From the NCBI RefSeq assembly GCF_000203915.1, contig NC_008391.1, positions 372,001 through 436,000 on the forward strand: a DNA stretch of 64,000 nucleotides, in the 5' to 3' direction. This stretch comes from Burkholderia ambifaria AMMD. Lineage in GTDB: Bacteria; Pseudomonadota; Gammaproteobacteria; Burkholderiales; Burkholderiaceae. Positions 8,941 through 15,758 of the stretch are shown here, piece after piece. The position numbers and the translations under genes are program-made. Under the pieces are notes generated by a model, which ran no database searches, had not been told where the DNA came from, and saw nothing but the letters and a program-made list of their open reading frames with translations. Position 1 is the stretch's first letter; each line of letters opens with the position of its first letter.

Positions 8941-9038
8941 CTGGCGTGACGGCGGCACGGGCCGGCCGATCCGGCACGCCTCGTTCACCGCGGCCGGCCG
9001 CCGCGCCATCACGCGCCGACGATACGATTTCGGCGATT

Positions 9039-9314
9039 TCATCGGCCGACCGTATGCGCAGCGAGGTGCTGACGAATCAGCGACAGGTAGCGATCGCCGA
9101 CGGAGAAGTCGCGCGCGGCACGCGGCCGCTCCGCCTGGCGCAGCGTGGCCGGCGCGCTCATGCCGAGGTATCGGCATAACGCGGACGGAAACGGCTTGCG
9201 CGTCGCCCCAAGCTGGCGCGCCGCGCGCTCGACGCGGGCATCGCCGACCTGCGCACGCAGCCATGCCAGCACTTGGCGATCGGTGTCGTTGACGATACGG
9301 ACCAGATGTTCCAT
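9039..9314 (-). CDS. Small protein of unknown function, predicted SOS-regulated
   Basis: 91 residues from the ATG at 9314, which has GAGG 6 bases upstream; an in-frame ATG at 9326 has none. The sequence begins MEHLVRIVNDTDRQVLAWLRAQVG and has a basic, helix-rich middle (VERAARQLGATRKPFPSALCRYLGM) that could form a degenerate helix-turn-helix. I do not recognise the family, and there is no signal peptide or membrane segment. The notable point is the upstream LexA box, which places the gene in the DNA-damage response. Confidence 0.6.
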   Translation of the reverse strand: MEHLVRIVNDTDRQVLAWLRAQVGDARVERAARQLGATRKPFPSALCRYLGMSAPATLRQAERPRAARDFSVGDRYLSLIRQHLAAHTVGR

Positions 9315-9341
9315 CGCGCACCTCACTGTTCATAAATCCAG

Positions 9342-9361
9342 TACTGTAAATATAACCAGTA
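9342..9361 (-). promoter_or_regulatory. LexA (SOS) box
   Basis: The 20 bases fit TACTG-N10-CAGTA with an AT-rich centre (TAAATATAAC). This is the enterobacterial consensus outer palindrome; one base departs from the CTGT-N8-ACAG core (CCAG on the plus strand). It lies 28 bases before the small gene's start on the reverse strand and overlaps a possible -10 (TATATT). The other neighbour ends here (cytochrome peroxidase 3' end), so the small gene is the only sensible target. Confidence 0.7.
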
Positions 9362-9410
9362 TATGAGGCGGCCGCAAGCGGCACGCATGCGCTTGGCCGT
9401 TCGGCCAGGG

Positions 9411-11165
9411 TCAGCGCGCCGGCGCGGCGAGGCGGGCTGCCGGGGATCCGGTGGTCGCGGCGACAGGCGCTGCGGGTGAGGCGGCCGGGGCGGGCGGAAC
9501 GAGATTCGCGTAGCGCGCGTCGGTCAGCGTGCCGAGGAACGCGACGATGTCGTCGATTTCGGCGTCGGTCAGCGCGGGCGGCGTGCCCGGACGGCGGTTC
9601 ATCGGCGTCGAATTGACGTTGATGTTGCCGCGATACGCGGCCGGCACGTCGTCGAACGTTGTGGCGCCGTGATACCAGTGGCGCGGATCGGTCGAGCGCG
9701 TGTTGTAGAACGCGACCGCATCGCGCAGCGTGGTGAACACGCCGTTGTGCATGAACGTCTGCTTGATCGCGACGTTGCGCAGCCCCGGCGTGCGCAGGTA
9801 GCCGCACCATTGCGTCGGTTCGGGCCAGCGCAGCCGCGCGGCCGTTTCGCACAGGCCGTTGTCGAAATGGCGCGGATCGCGGTTCGCGGGCAGCGCGCGA
9901 TTGCGCGGCACCGCGATCGCGTCGTAGCCGAAATCGGTGAAGAGCGAGCGCTCCGGCCGGCTCGACGTCTCCGACAGCGTGTGGCAGCTCATGCAGTTGC
10001 CCTTGTCGGGATTGCGGAACAGCGCCAGACCGCGCATCTCGGCCGGCGCGAGCTGCTTGCGGGTGCGCAGGAATGCGTCGAAGCGAGACGTGAACGGCGC
10101 CATGTCGTCGCTCTGCAGATAGGCCTCGACGGCCGACCCCAGTGCGCGCACCAGTTGCTCGGGATCGCGCCGCACCGACGCGCCGAAGCGCGCGGCCAGA
10201 TCGCCCGCCAGTTCGGTGCCGTCAACCTTGCGCAGCAGCGCGGCCGGCGACCGGTTGTTCATCTCGTTCCGATCGAACAGCGGCCCGCGGATCTGTTCGG
10301 CGAGCGTGTCGGCGCGGCCGTCGCTGAAGAGCCCGCCGAATGGCGACGGCGCGGGCGCATCGTCGTCCTGGTAGAAGTGTCGGCGCGGCACGTAGCGCAC
10401 GTAGAGCAGCGACGGCGCGTTGCGCTGGCTGAAACGTCCGTGGCGGCTGCCTTCCGGCACGCCGGGCCCCGCGAGCGAAGCGGCCGACAGCGTCGGCGCG
10501 AATGCACGCCCCGGATCGTGGCAGCCCGCGCACGACATGCCGCGTGGCTCGGACAGCCGCGGATCGAAGAAGATCCGGCGGCCGAGCGCGACGAGCGTCG
10601 GGTCGGGCGCGAAGCGGGCGGTCGCCGCGTCGACCTTGCCGGTCACCTGCGGCGTGCCGTTGCCGATCGTGTCGACGACGCGCGACGGCGGGGCGCCGGG
10701 GAGCAGGACCGTTTCGGACGGCGCGGCGTGGGCCGCGAGCGCCGCGCCGGCGAGCACGGCGGCGGCAAGTAGACGTACCGTGCGGCTGCTGCCGGCGACC
10801 GACGCCGAAGCGGAACCCGAACGCTCGGCGCAGGTGGCCGACGACACCGAAGCGGAAGCCGAACGCCCGGCGCAGGTGGGGGAAGACACCGAAGCGGAAG
10901 CCGAACGCCCTGCGCAGGCGTCCGACGAAACGGAAGCGCAAACCGAACGCTCGGCGCAGGCGACCGATGAAACCGCCGCGCAAACCGAACGCCCGGGGCC
11001 GCCGTCCGACGAAACCGAAGCGGAAGCCGAACGCCCGGCACAGGCGGCCAATGAAACCGAAGCGCAGACCGAACGCCCGGCACAGGCGGCCGACGAAACC
11101 GAAGCACAAACCGAACCCCCGGCGCCCGCGGCCGACAAAACCCGCCGCTTCCCCGACCCGCCCAT
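9411..11165 (-). CDS. Di-heme cytochrome c peroxidase (MauG/CCP family) with repeat-bearing N-terminus; start uncertain
   Basis: The core carries two heme c sites, CAGCH and CMSCH, with the surrounding CCP/MauG text LGRRIFFDPRLSEPRGMSCAGCHDP and YLRTPGLRNVAIKQTFMHNGVFTTLRDAVAFYNTR. Such periplasmic enzymes reduce H2O2 or oxidise partner proteins. A secretion signal is visible as RLLAAAVLAGAALAAHA, but no ATG, GTG or TTG lies directly before it. Reading back in frame, the nearest usable start is a GTG at 10847 inside a 42-bp repeat, and the next ATG is at 11165. The ATG form has about 128 residues of Ser/Ala/Cys repeats before the signal. I give the ATG form, but the GTG form (478 residues) is closer to the usual length. 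The gene follows the metallophosphatase gene in the same direction. Confidence 0.75.
   Translation of the reverse strand: MGGSGKRRVLSAAGAGGSVCASVSSAACAGRSVCASVSLAACAGRSASASVSSDGGPGRSVCAAVSSVACAERSVCASVSSDACAGRSASASVSSPTCAGRSASASVSSATCAERSGSASASVAGSSRTVRLLAAAVLAGAALAAHAAPSETVLLPGAPPSRVVDTIGNGTPQVTGKVDAATARFAPDPTLVALGRRIFFDPRLSEPRGMSCAGCHDPGRAFAPTLSAASLAGPGVPEGSRHGRFSQRNAPSLLYVRYVPRRHFYQDDDAPAPSPFGGLFSDGRADTLAEQIRGPLFDRNEMNNRSPAALLRKVDGTELAGDLAARFGASVRRDPEQLVRALGSAVEAYLQSDDMAPFTSRFDAFLRTRKQLAPAEMRGLALFRNPDKGNCMSCHTLSETSSRPERSLFTDFGYDAIAVPRNRALPANRDPRHFDNGLCETAARLRWPEPTQWCGYLRTPGLRNVAIKQTFMHNGVFTTLRDAVAFYNTRSTDPRHWYHGATTFDDVPAAYRGNINVNSTPMNRRPGTPPALTDAEIDDIVAFLGTLTDARYANLVPPAPAASPAAPVAATTGSPAARLAAPAR
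10805..11140. repeat. 42-bp minisatellite, about 7.5 copies
   Basis: A 14-codon unit repeats across this stretch. Read on the plus strand it encodes variants of ERPAQAADETEAQT; on the reverse strand, in the peroxidase frame, it encodes variants of CAGRSVCASVSSAA. The unit is a multiple of three and stop-free in several frames, so long antisense frames appear here. Copies differ at several positions, so the array is old or selected rather than freshly expanded. It sits at the extreme 5' end of the peroxidase gene. Confidence 0.8.
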
Positions 11166-11230
11166 CCGTCGCCGGCGGCCGCCCGAATCCGTCGACCCCG
11201 TCAAACCATCCTGCAATCGAACTTCGTCGG

Positions 11231-12703
11231 TCACGGCGTGATGAACCCCGTCTTGTCGCAGGCGAGCGTCGTGCCCGACTGGTCGCACGACGCGAGCAGC
11301 TTGCCCGCCGCCGAATACGCACGGAACACCCAGCCCGTCGCCGGCGCCGCACGTCGCTCCATGATCAGGAAGCCGAAGCTGTTGTTGTGCGACAGCCGCT
11401 CGATCACGGCGCCCGGCGCGGGCGTCAGGCCGGCCGGGAACGGGTCGGGCAGCGCGACGTCGAGGTTGTCGCCGCCGTTGCCGGACACGATCGTCGCCGG
11501 ATGTCCGGACGAGAAGTTGATCGCCTGGAAGTCGTGCACGTGCCCGTGCAGCGCGACGTGGACGCCGGGCGGGTAGTACGCCTGCGCGTTCAGGCTCGAC
11601 ATCACCGACTGCAGCGCGAGATTGCCCGGCGCAGGCGTGCTGCCCGCGATCGGCGCGAACGCGAGGATCGGATGGTGGTTCGTGAAGATCGTCGTCGTGA
11701 TGCCGGCCTTCGACGCGAGCGACGCGACCGTCTGGAACTGCTTCTGGTAGATCCGGAATTGCGCGTCGGTCGTCTTCAGCGGATTGCGGCCGACCTTCGC
11801 GGTATCGAACACGATCACCTGCGTGCCGCCGCCGAGCGACACCGCATAGGGATCCGAGTAGTTCGCGTCGTTGTCGTTGGCCGGATCGTTGCACGAACGG
11901 CCCGCCGAATACGGGCGCGGATCGAGGAAGCGGTACCAGCCCTGGCCGGCCCGCGCGCATTCCTCGTGGTTGCCGCGCACGACCACCCATGGCGCCTTCG
12001 CGAACAGCGGCGCGGCGGGGCGGAAGAGGTCGGCCTGCCACGTATCCCAGCCATAGCCCCACGGGCTGTCCTTGCAGCCGGCGATGTCGGGCGGGCACGC
12101 GTTCTCGCGATAGTGATAGTCGCCAACATGCAGCACGAGATCCGGCGACAGCTTCGCGACGCTCGCCGCGATCGTGTCGAACGGCCAGACCGTCGCGTCG
12201 TTGCACGCCTGCCATGCGTTGTCGGCCTTCTTCATCCGGCAGCCGGTGTCGGCGATGATCGCGATGCGCTGCGGCTGCGCTTTCGGCAGCGGCAGCGCGC
12301 GGCCCGCGACGCTCGCCGTCTGCGCATCGGCCGGCAGCGTCGTTTCGCAGACCGACACCGGGAAGCTCGACGGTTTCGAGTCGGCCGGGTCGCTGGCGGT
12401 CGGCCGCTGCGCGACCGTCGCGGCGCCGGCGCGCAGCGCCATGCGCGACAGCTTGCCGTCGACGGACAATTGCGGACACAGCGGATCGCTCGCGGAAGCC
12501 GGGCTGTAGTTCGTGATCACGCGCGCAATCGCCTGGTTCGTATCGCCGATCTCGACCCATGCGGCCTGGACGTTGATCGCGGCGCTGGCCGGGTCGGCGG
12601 GCGTATCGATGTGGTTCGAGCACGCGGACAGCGCCGCGAGGGCAACAAGCGGAGCGCAACGCACGAACAGTGCGCGAGAGAGGAGTCGTCGCATGGGAGG
12701 CAC
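11231..12703 (-). CDS. Calcineurin-like metallophosphatase lipoprotein
   Basis: 490 residues. The N-terminus is a lipoprotein signal with lipobox LSAC (Cys near residue 28). The metallophosphoesterase motifs occur in order: DTG (about 149), GDYHYRE (about 193), RGNHEECARAG (about 245), TNHHP (about 345) and GHVHDF (about 390). These are the ligands of a two-metal phosphatase centre, so the protein is probably a periplasmic or outer-membrane-anchored phosphoesterase. Two starts are possible (12703 and 12694), neither with a strong ribosome site. It precedes the di-heme peroxidase gene by 65 bases on the same strand. Confidence 0.85.
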   Translation of the reverse strand: MPPMRRLLSRALFVRCAPLVALAALSACSNHIDTPADPASAAINVQAAWVEIGDTNQAIARVITNYSPASASDPLCPQLSVDGKLSRMALRAGAATVAQRPTASDPADSKPSSFPVSVCETTLPADAQTASVAGRALPLPKAQPQRIAIIADTGCRMKKADNAWQACNDATVWPFDTIAASVAKLSPDLVLHVGDYHYRENACPPDIAGCKDSPWGYGWDTWQADLFRPAAPLFAKAPWVVVRGNHEECARAGQGWYRFLDPRPYSAGRSCNDPANDNDANYSDPYAVSLGGGTQVIVFDTAKVGRNPLKTTDAQFRIYQKQFQTVASLASKAGITTTIFTNHHPILAFAPIAGSTPAPGNLALQSVMSSLNAQAYYPPGVHVALHGHVHDFQAINFSSGHPATIVSGNGGDNLDVALPDPFPAGLTPAPGAVIERLSHNNSFGFLIMERRAAPATGWVFRAYSAAGKLLASCDQSGTTLACDKTGFITP

Positions 12704-12874
12704 CGTAGGAAAGCCGTCAACGATACGCAGCGTGAATGTAAGAAATATGAAACACGCGGTGCGACAAGCGGCCGCCGCGCGAGGCGGGCCGCGGTCGCGG
12801 GCTTGACCTCAAGCCGGCTTGAAGCAGCATAGTGTGCATCACGGTCAACGAGGCAGGAAAAAGGAGAATCGACG

Positions 12875-13723
12875 ATGGAAGAGAACCGGGCAAACGAAGC
12901 GCAGTCTGCACTGTGGAACGGTCCGTCGGGGCTTGCGTGGGTCGACGCGCAGCGCTCGCTCGACCGGATGTTCGAGCCGTTCGAGACACTGCTTGCGGAT
13001 GCGGCGGTGGCGGCGTCCGCACGCCGCGTGCTCGATGTCGGCTGCGGCACCGGCGCGGTGACGCTCGCGATTGCACGGCGGCTGGGCGCGCATGCGCACT
13101 GTACGGGTGTCGACATCTCGGCGCGGATGATCGCCGCCGCACAGGCACGCGCCGAGCGCGAGGGCCTCGCCGCCAGCTTCGTGCCTGCGGATGCGCAGAC
13201 GCATGCGTTCGAGCCGGATCAGTTCGACCTGGTCGTGTCGCGCTTCGGCGTGATGTTCTTCGACGATCCGGTGCGCGCGTTCGCGAACCTGCGGCATGCG
13301 GCGCGCGTGAATGCGCAACTGCGATTCGTCGCATGGCGCAGCGCCGCTGACAATCCGTTCATGACGACGGCCGAGCGCGTCGCGGGGCCATTGCTCCCGA
13401 ACCTGCCGGCGCGGCAGCCGGGCGCGCCGGGACAATTCGCGTTCGGCGACCGGCAGCGAATCGCGTCGGTATTGTCGGACAGCGGCTGGGCCGATATCGC
13501 GATCGAGCCGATCGACGTCGCGTGCGCGTTGCCGGCGGCCGCGCTGGACGACTACGTCACCCGACTGGGGCCGGTCGGGCTCGCGCTTCGGGAAGTGGAT
13601 GACGCGACGCGTCGACGGGTGATCGATACGGTTCGCGCCGCGTTCGAGCAATACGTGCAGGGCGCGGATGTACGCTTCGACGCGGCGTGCTGGCTCGTCG
13701 CGGCGCGGGCGCCGTCCGCATGA
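12875..13723 (+). CDS. Class I SAM-dependent methyltransferase
   Basis: 282 residues with an AGGAGA ribosome site 7 bases before the ATG. SAM-binding motif I is VLDVGCGTGAVTLAIA (residues 52-67), followed by the acidic motif II region (CTGVDISARMIAAAQ) and motif IV-like DQFDLVVSRFGVMFF. The fold is the Methyltransf_11/25 type. The substrate cannot be inferred. It diverges from the metallophosphatase gene over 171 bases. Confidence 0.85.
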   Translation: MEENRANEAQSALWNGPSGLAWVDAQRSLDRMFEPFETLLADAAVAASARRVLDVGCGTGAVTLAIARRLGAHAHCTGVDISARMIAAAQARAEREGLAASFVPADAQTHAFEPDQFDLVVSRFGVMFFDDPVRAFANLRHAARVNAQLRFVAWRSAADNPFMTTAERVAGPLLPNLPARQPGAPGQFAFGDRQRIASVLSDSGWADIAIEPIDVACALPAAALDDYVTRLGPVGLALREVDDATRRRVIDTVRAAFEQYVQGADVRFDAACWLVAARAPSA

Positions 13724-13750
13724 CGCTTCGGCTTCGGTAGAAGCCGGCCC

Positions 13751-13782
13751 GTGCAAGGCCCGGTATCAGCCGCGCCTTGCAC
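13751..13782. terminator. Bidirectional hairpin between convergent genes
   Basis: GTGCAAGGC (13751-13759) pairs exactly with GCCTTGCAC (13774-13782). A smaller perfect hairpin, GGCTTC-GGTA-GAAGCC, lies just upstream (13730-13745). Together they separate the methyltransferase gene from the convergent small membrane-protein gene and overlap the latter's last codons. Confidence 0.5.
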
Positions 13783-14077
13783 GCAACATCAACCAAGCGC
13801 AGCCGGCTGCAACGAGCGCGAGCCCCAGCAACACCGCCTCGACGCCGAGCGCGAAACCCGGCGGCATCTCGCCGCTGTTCGGTATCGGTGACAGGTTCGC
13901 GGTCATCGCGATGGCGCCGCCGGCCAGCAGGGCGATGCAGGCGATCCAGTAGAGCTTGCCGCGCGGCGCAGCGGTGCGAATCCGCCACAACGCGAGACCG
14001 ACGCCGCCGAAGTAAAGCAGCGCGAGCGTCGCGAGTGCGATGACGTCGCCAGTGCGATCGTGCACGAGGCCGCTCAT
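13766..14077 (-). CDS. Small integral membrane protein, unknown function
   Basis: 103 residues from the ATG at 14077; a longer frame upstream is polar and Arg/Pro-rich and is probably not translated. Three hydrophobic helices are visible: VIALATLALLYFGGVGLALW, LYWIACIALLAGGAIAM and AVLLGLALVAAGCAWLML. A short periplasmic-type loop (NLSPIPNSGEMPPG) joins the last two. The C-terminal tail is basic (RARRG), favouring a cytoplasmic end. The family is not recognised. Confidence 0.6.
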   Translation of the reverse strand: MSGLVHDRTGDVIALATLALLYFGGVGLALWRIRTAAPRGKLYWIACIALLAGGAIAMTANLSPIPNSGEMPPGFALGVEAVLLGLALVAAGCAWLMLRARRG

Positions 14078-14443
14078 TGCGCGGCTCCGTCGATCGTCGC
14101 GCACGGGCGTGACGGGGCGAGCGCGGCGCGGCCGACCTTTGGCTCGAGCGGGGAAGGTGTCGGGAGGCGGGATTCCGGCATGGCTGGCATTCAGTTGTGG
14201 GCGCAACGAAGCGCGACGCCGTCCGGCCGCGCGTGTCGCGCGCCGGACCCTGTTACGGCGTGCGTCGACTGTACCGCGGTGTCAGGGCTGCACGAAGGGT
14301 CGTGCAGGGATCAACCTGACGGATTGTAAGTGATCGGGACGAAAGCGAAAACCGCCAGGGCCGCGCGGCATGCCGGCACCCGGACGACGCACCGGCATGC
14401 GCATGGTCCGGGCCGCAAGCCGACGATGCGCCGCCGCGAGCAT
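14078..14443. other. Intergenic region downstream of the porin gene
   Basis: About 366 bases without a convincing gene. A 9-bp perfect stem, GCATGCCGG (14368-14376) with CCGGCATGC (14392-14400), followed on the reverse strand by a moderately T-rich stretch, is a plausible porin terminator. The rest should hold the promoter of the small membrane-protein gene. Confidence 0.45.
14368..14400 (-). terminator. Probable terminator of the porin gene
   Basis: A perfect 9-bp stem with a 15-base loop lies 44 bases past the porin stop. Reverse-strand sequence after the stem includes GGTTTTCGCTTTC. Confidence 0.45.
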
Positions 14444-15640
14444 TCAGAACGTCACGGCGATCCCGGCCATGCCGACGAACTGGCCGTGCGTCGTCGACGG
14501 CGTGAGCTGTTGCGAATCGCCGACGATCGGTGCCGCGTCGACGATATGGCCGGCGCCTTGCGCGCCGAGCGTCTGTCCGCTCGCATGCGTATACGCCTGC
14601 AGCGCATAGAGCGTCGTGCGCTTCGACAGGCTGTACGACTCCTTCAGCGAATACTGCTGGTAGCGTGCCGCGCCAGACACGCCGTTCGCCTTCGACGCGA
14701 GCGTGTACGCGAACGCGCCGGCCACGGAGAATGTCGGCGTGAAGCGGTACGCGGCGAGCGCGCCGTAGGTATTGAACACGGCCGTATCCGTGAACGCGGA
14801 GCCGTTGCCGGGCAGGTACTTCACGTTCGAGTAGTTCAGGCCCATCGTCAGGTTGCCCAGCGTGTAGTTGCCGGCCGCCGCGACCTGCTCGACGGCCTTC
14901 GCGCTCAGGTAGCCCTGGTTCAGCACGGACACCGCGAAGCTGCCCGACGCCGCGGTCGCCGGATTCAGGAAGCCGGCCGACGAACCCGAGCTGTTGATGC
15001 GCAGGTAGCCGGCCGCGATCCCGACCGGCCCGTTCGCATAGCGCAGCGCGGCGCTGAATGTGTTGCCCTTGCCGGTCGCACCAGCGATGCCGCCGAACGC
15101 GTACATTGCGCTCGCGGTCAGCCCGGAGAGGGTCGGCGACGTATAGGTAACCGAATTGTTCACGCGGATCGTCGTGTCGAGGCCGTCGATATCGCCCGGA
15201 TGCGCGCCGGTCGCGCCGGTCAACCAGCTGCTCGACGCGTACGGTCCGACCAGCAGGAAGTACGGCGTGTACTGGCGGCCGGCCGTCACCGTGCCGTAAT
15301 GGTCGTTGCGCAGCCCGACATAGGCCTGGCGGTTGAAGATCGTGCCGGCGGCCGCTTGCGCGCCGGTGTTCAGGTTGAAGCCGGCTTGCAGATCGAAGAT
15401 CGCGTGCGTGCCGCCGCCGAGATCCTCGTCGCCGCGCAGCCCGAACTTCGACGCATACAGGTTGCCGTCGCGCAGGTACACGTTCGAGTGGCCTTGCTGG
15501 TTGTTCACGTACGCAATCGAATCGTCGACCACGCCGTACAGCGTCACGCTGCTCTGCGCGTGCGCTGCGCCAGCGCCGAACGATGCGGCCGATAAAATCA
15601 GGATTGCAAAACGATAGTGCGGGTAGTGCGGTGCATTCAT
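14444..15640 (-). CDS. Gram-negative general porin (OmpC-like, betaproteobacterial type)
   Basis: 398 residues. A cleavable signal ends in GAAHA-QSS, and the mature protein opens with SVTLYGVVDDSIAYVNNQ, the standard start of Burkholderia-type trimeric porins. The conserved SKFGLRGDEDLGGGTHAIFDLQAGFN block follows, and the sequence ends with the outer-membrane recognition residue Phe (GMAGIAVTF). It forms a 16-stranded outer-membrane beta-barrel. It follows the GH31 and MFS genes on the same strand, so it may serve uptake of the same glycoside. Confidence 0.9.
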   Translation of the reverse strand: MNAPHYPHYRFAILILSAASFGAGAAHAQSSVTLYGVVDDSIAYVNNQQGHSNVYLRDGNLYASKFGLRGDEDLGGGTHAIFDLQAGFNLNTGAQAAAGTIFNRQAYVGLRNDHYGTVTAGRQYTPYFLLVGPYASSSWLTGATGAHPGDIDGLDTTIRVNNSVTYTSPTLSGLTASAMYAFGGIAGATGKGNTFSAALRYANGPVGIAAGYLRINSSGSSAGFLNPATAASGSFAVSVLNQGYLSAKAVEQVAAAGNYTLGNLTMGLNYSNVKYLPGNGSAFTDTAVFNTYGALAAYRFTPTFSVAGAFAYTLASKANGVSGAARYQQYSLKESYSLSKRTTLYALQAYTHASGQTLGAQGAGHIVDAAPIVGDSQQLTPSTTHGQFVGMAGIAVTF

Positions 15641-15700
15641 CGTCGATCTCCATGTCTCGTCAACGGGGCGGGAGGCTGGGTGGCCTCCTCTTTGGTGGGT

Positions 15701-15724
15701 GGCGGGCCGCGGGTACGGCCCGCC
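15701..15724 (-). terminator. Perfect hairpin between GH31 and porin genes
   Basis: GGCGGGCCG (15701-15709) and CGGCCCGCC (15716-15724) are exact complements around a 6-base loop. A second hairpin (GGAGGC/GCCTCC, about 15671-15688) lies closer to the porin start. They could attenuate transcription from the glycosidase gene into the porin gene. Confidence 0.4.
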
Positions 15725-15758
15725 CGATCAGGTTTCGAGTTCGCGCAGCCTTGCGCGA

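Noticed and set aside
10420..11241. Plus-strand 273-codon frame with clean ERPAQAADETEAQT repeats, looking like an acidic repeat protein
   Set aside because: The repeats are the minisatellite read antisense; flanking parts are shadows of the peroxidase gene, and no ribosome site is seen.
10502..12832. Plus-strand frame of about 776 codons across the peroxidase and phosphatase genes
   Set aside because: Antisense shadow; composition is dominated by Arg/Ala/Pro and it crosses two genes with clear catalytic motifs.
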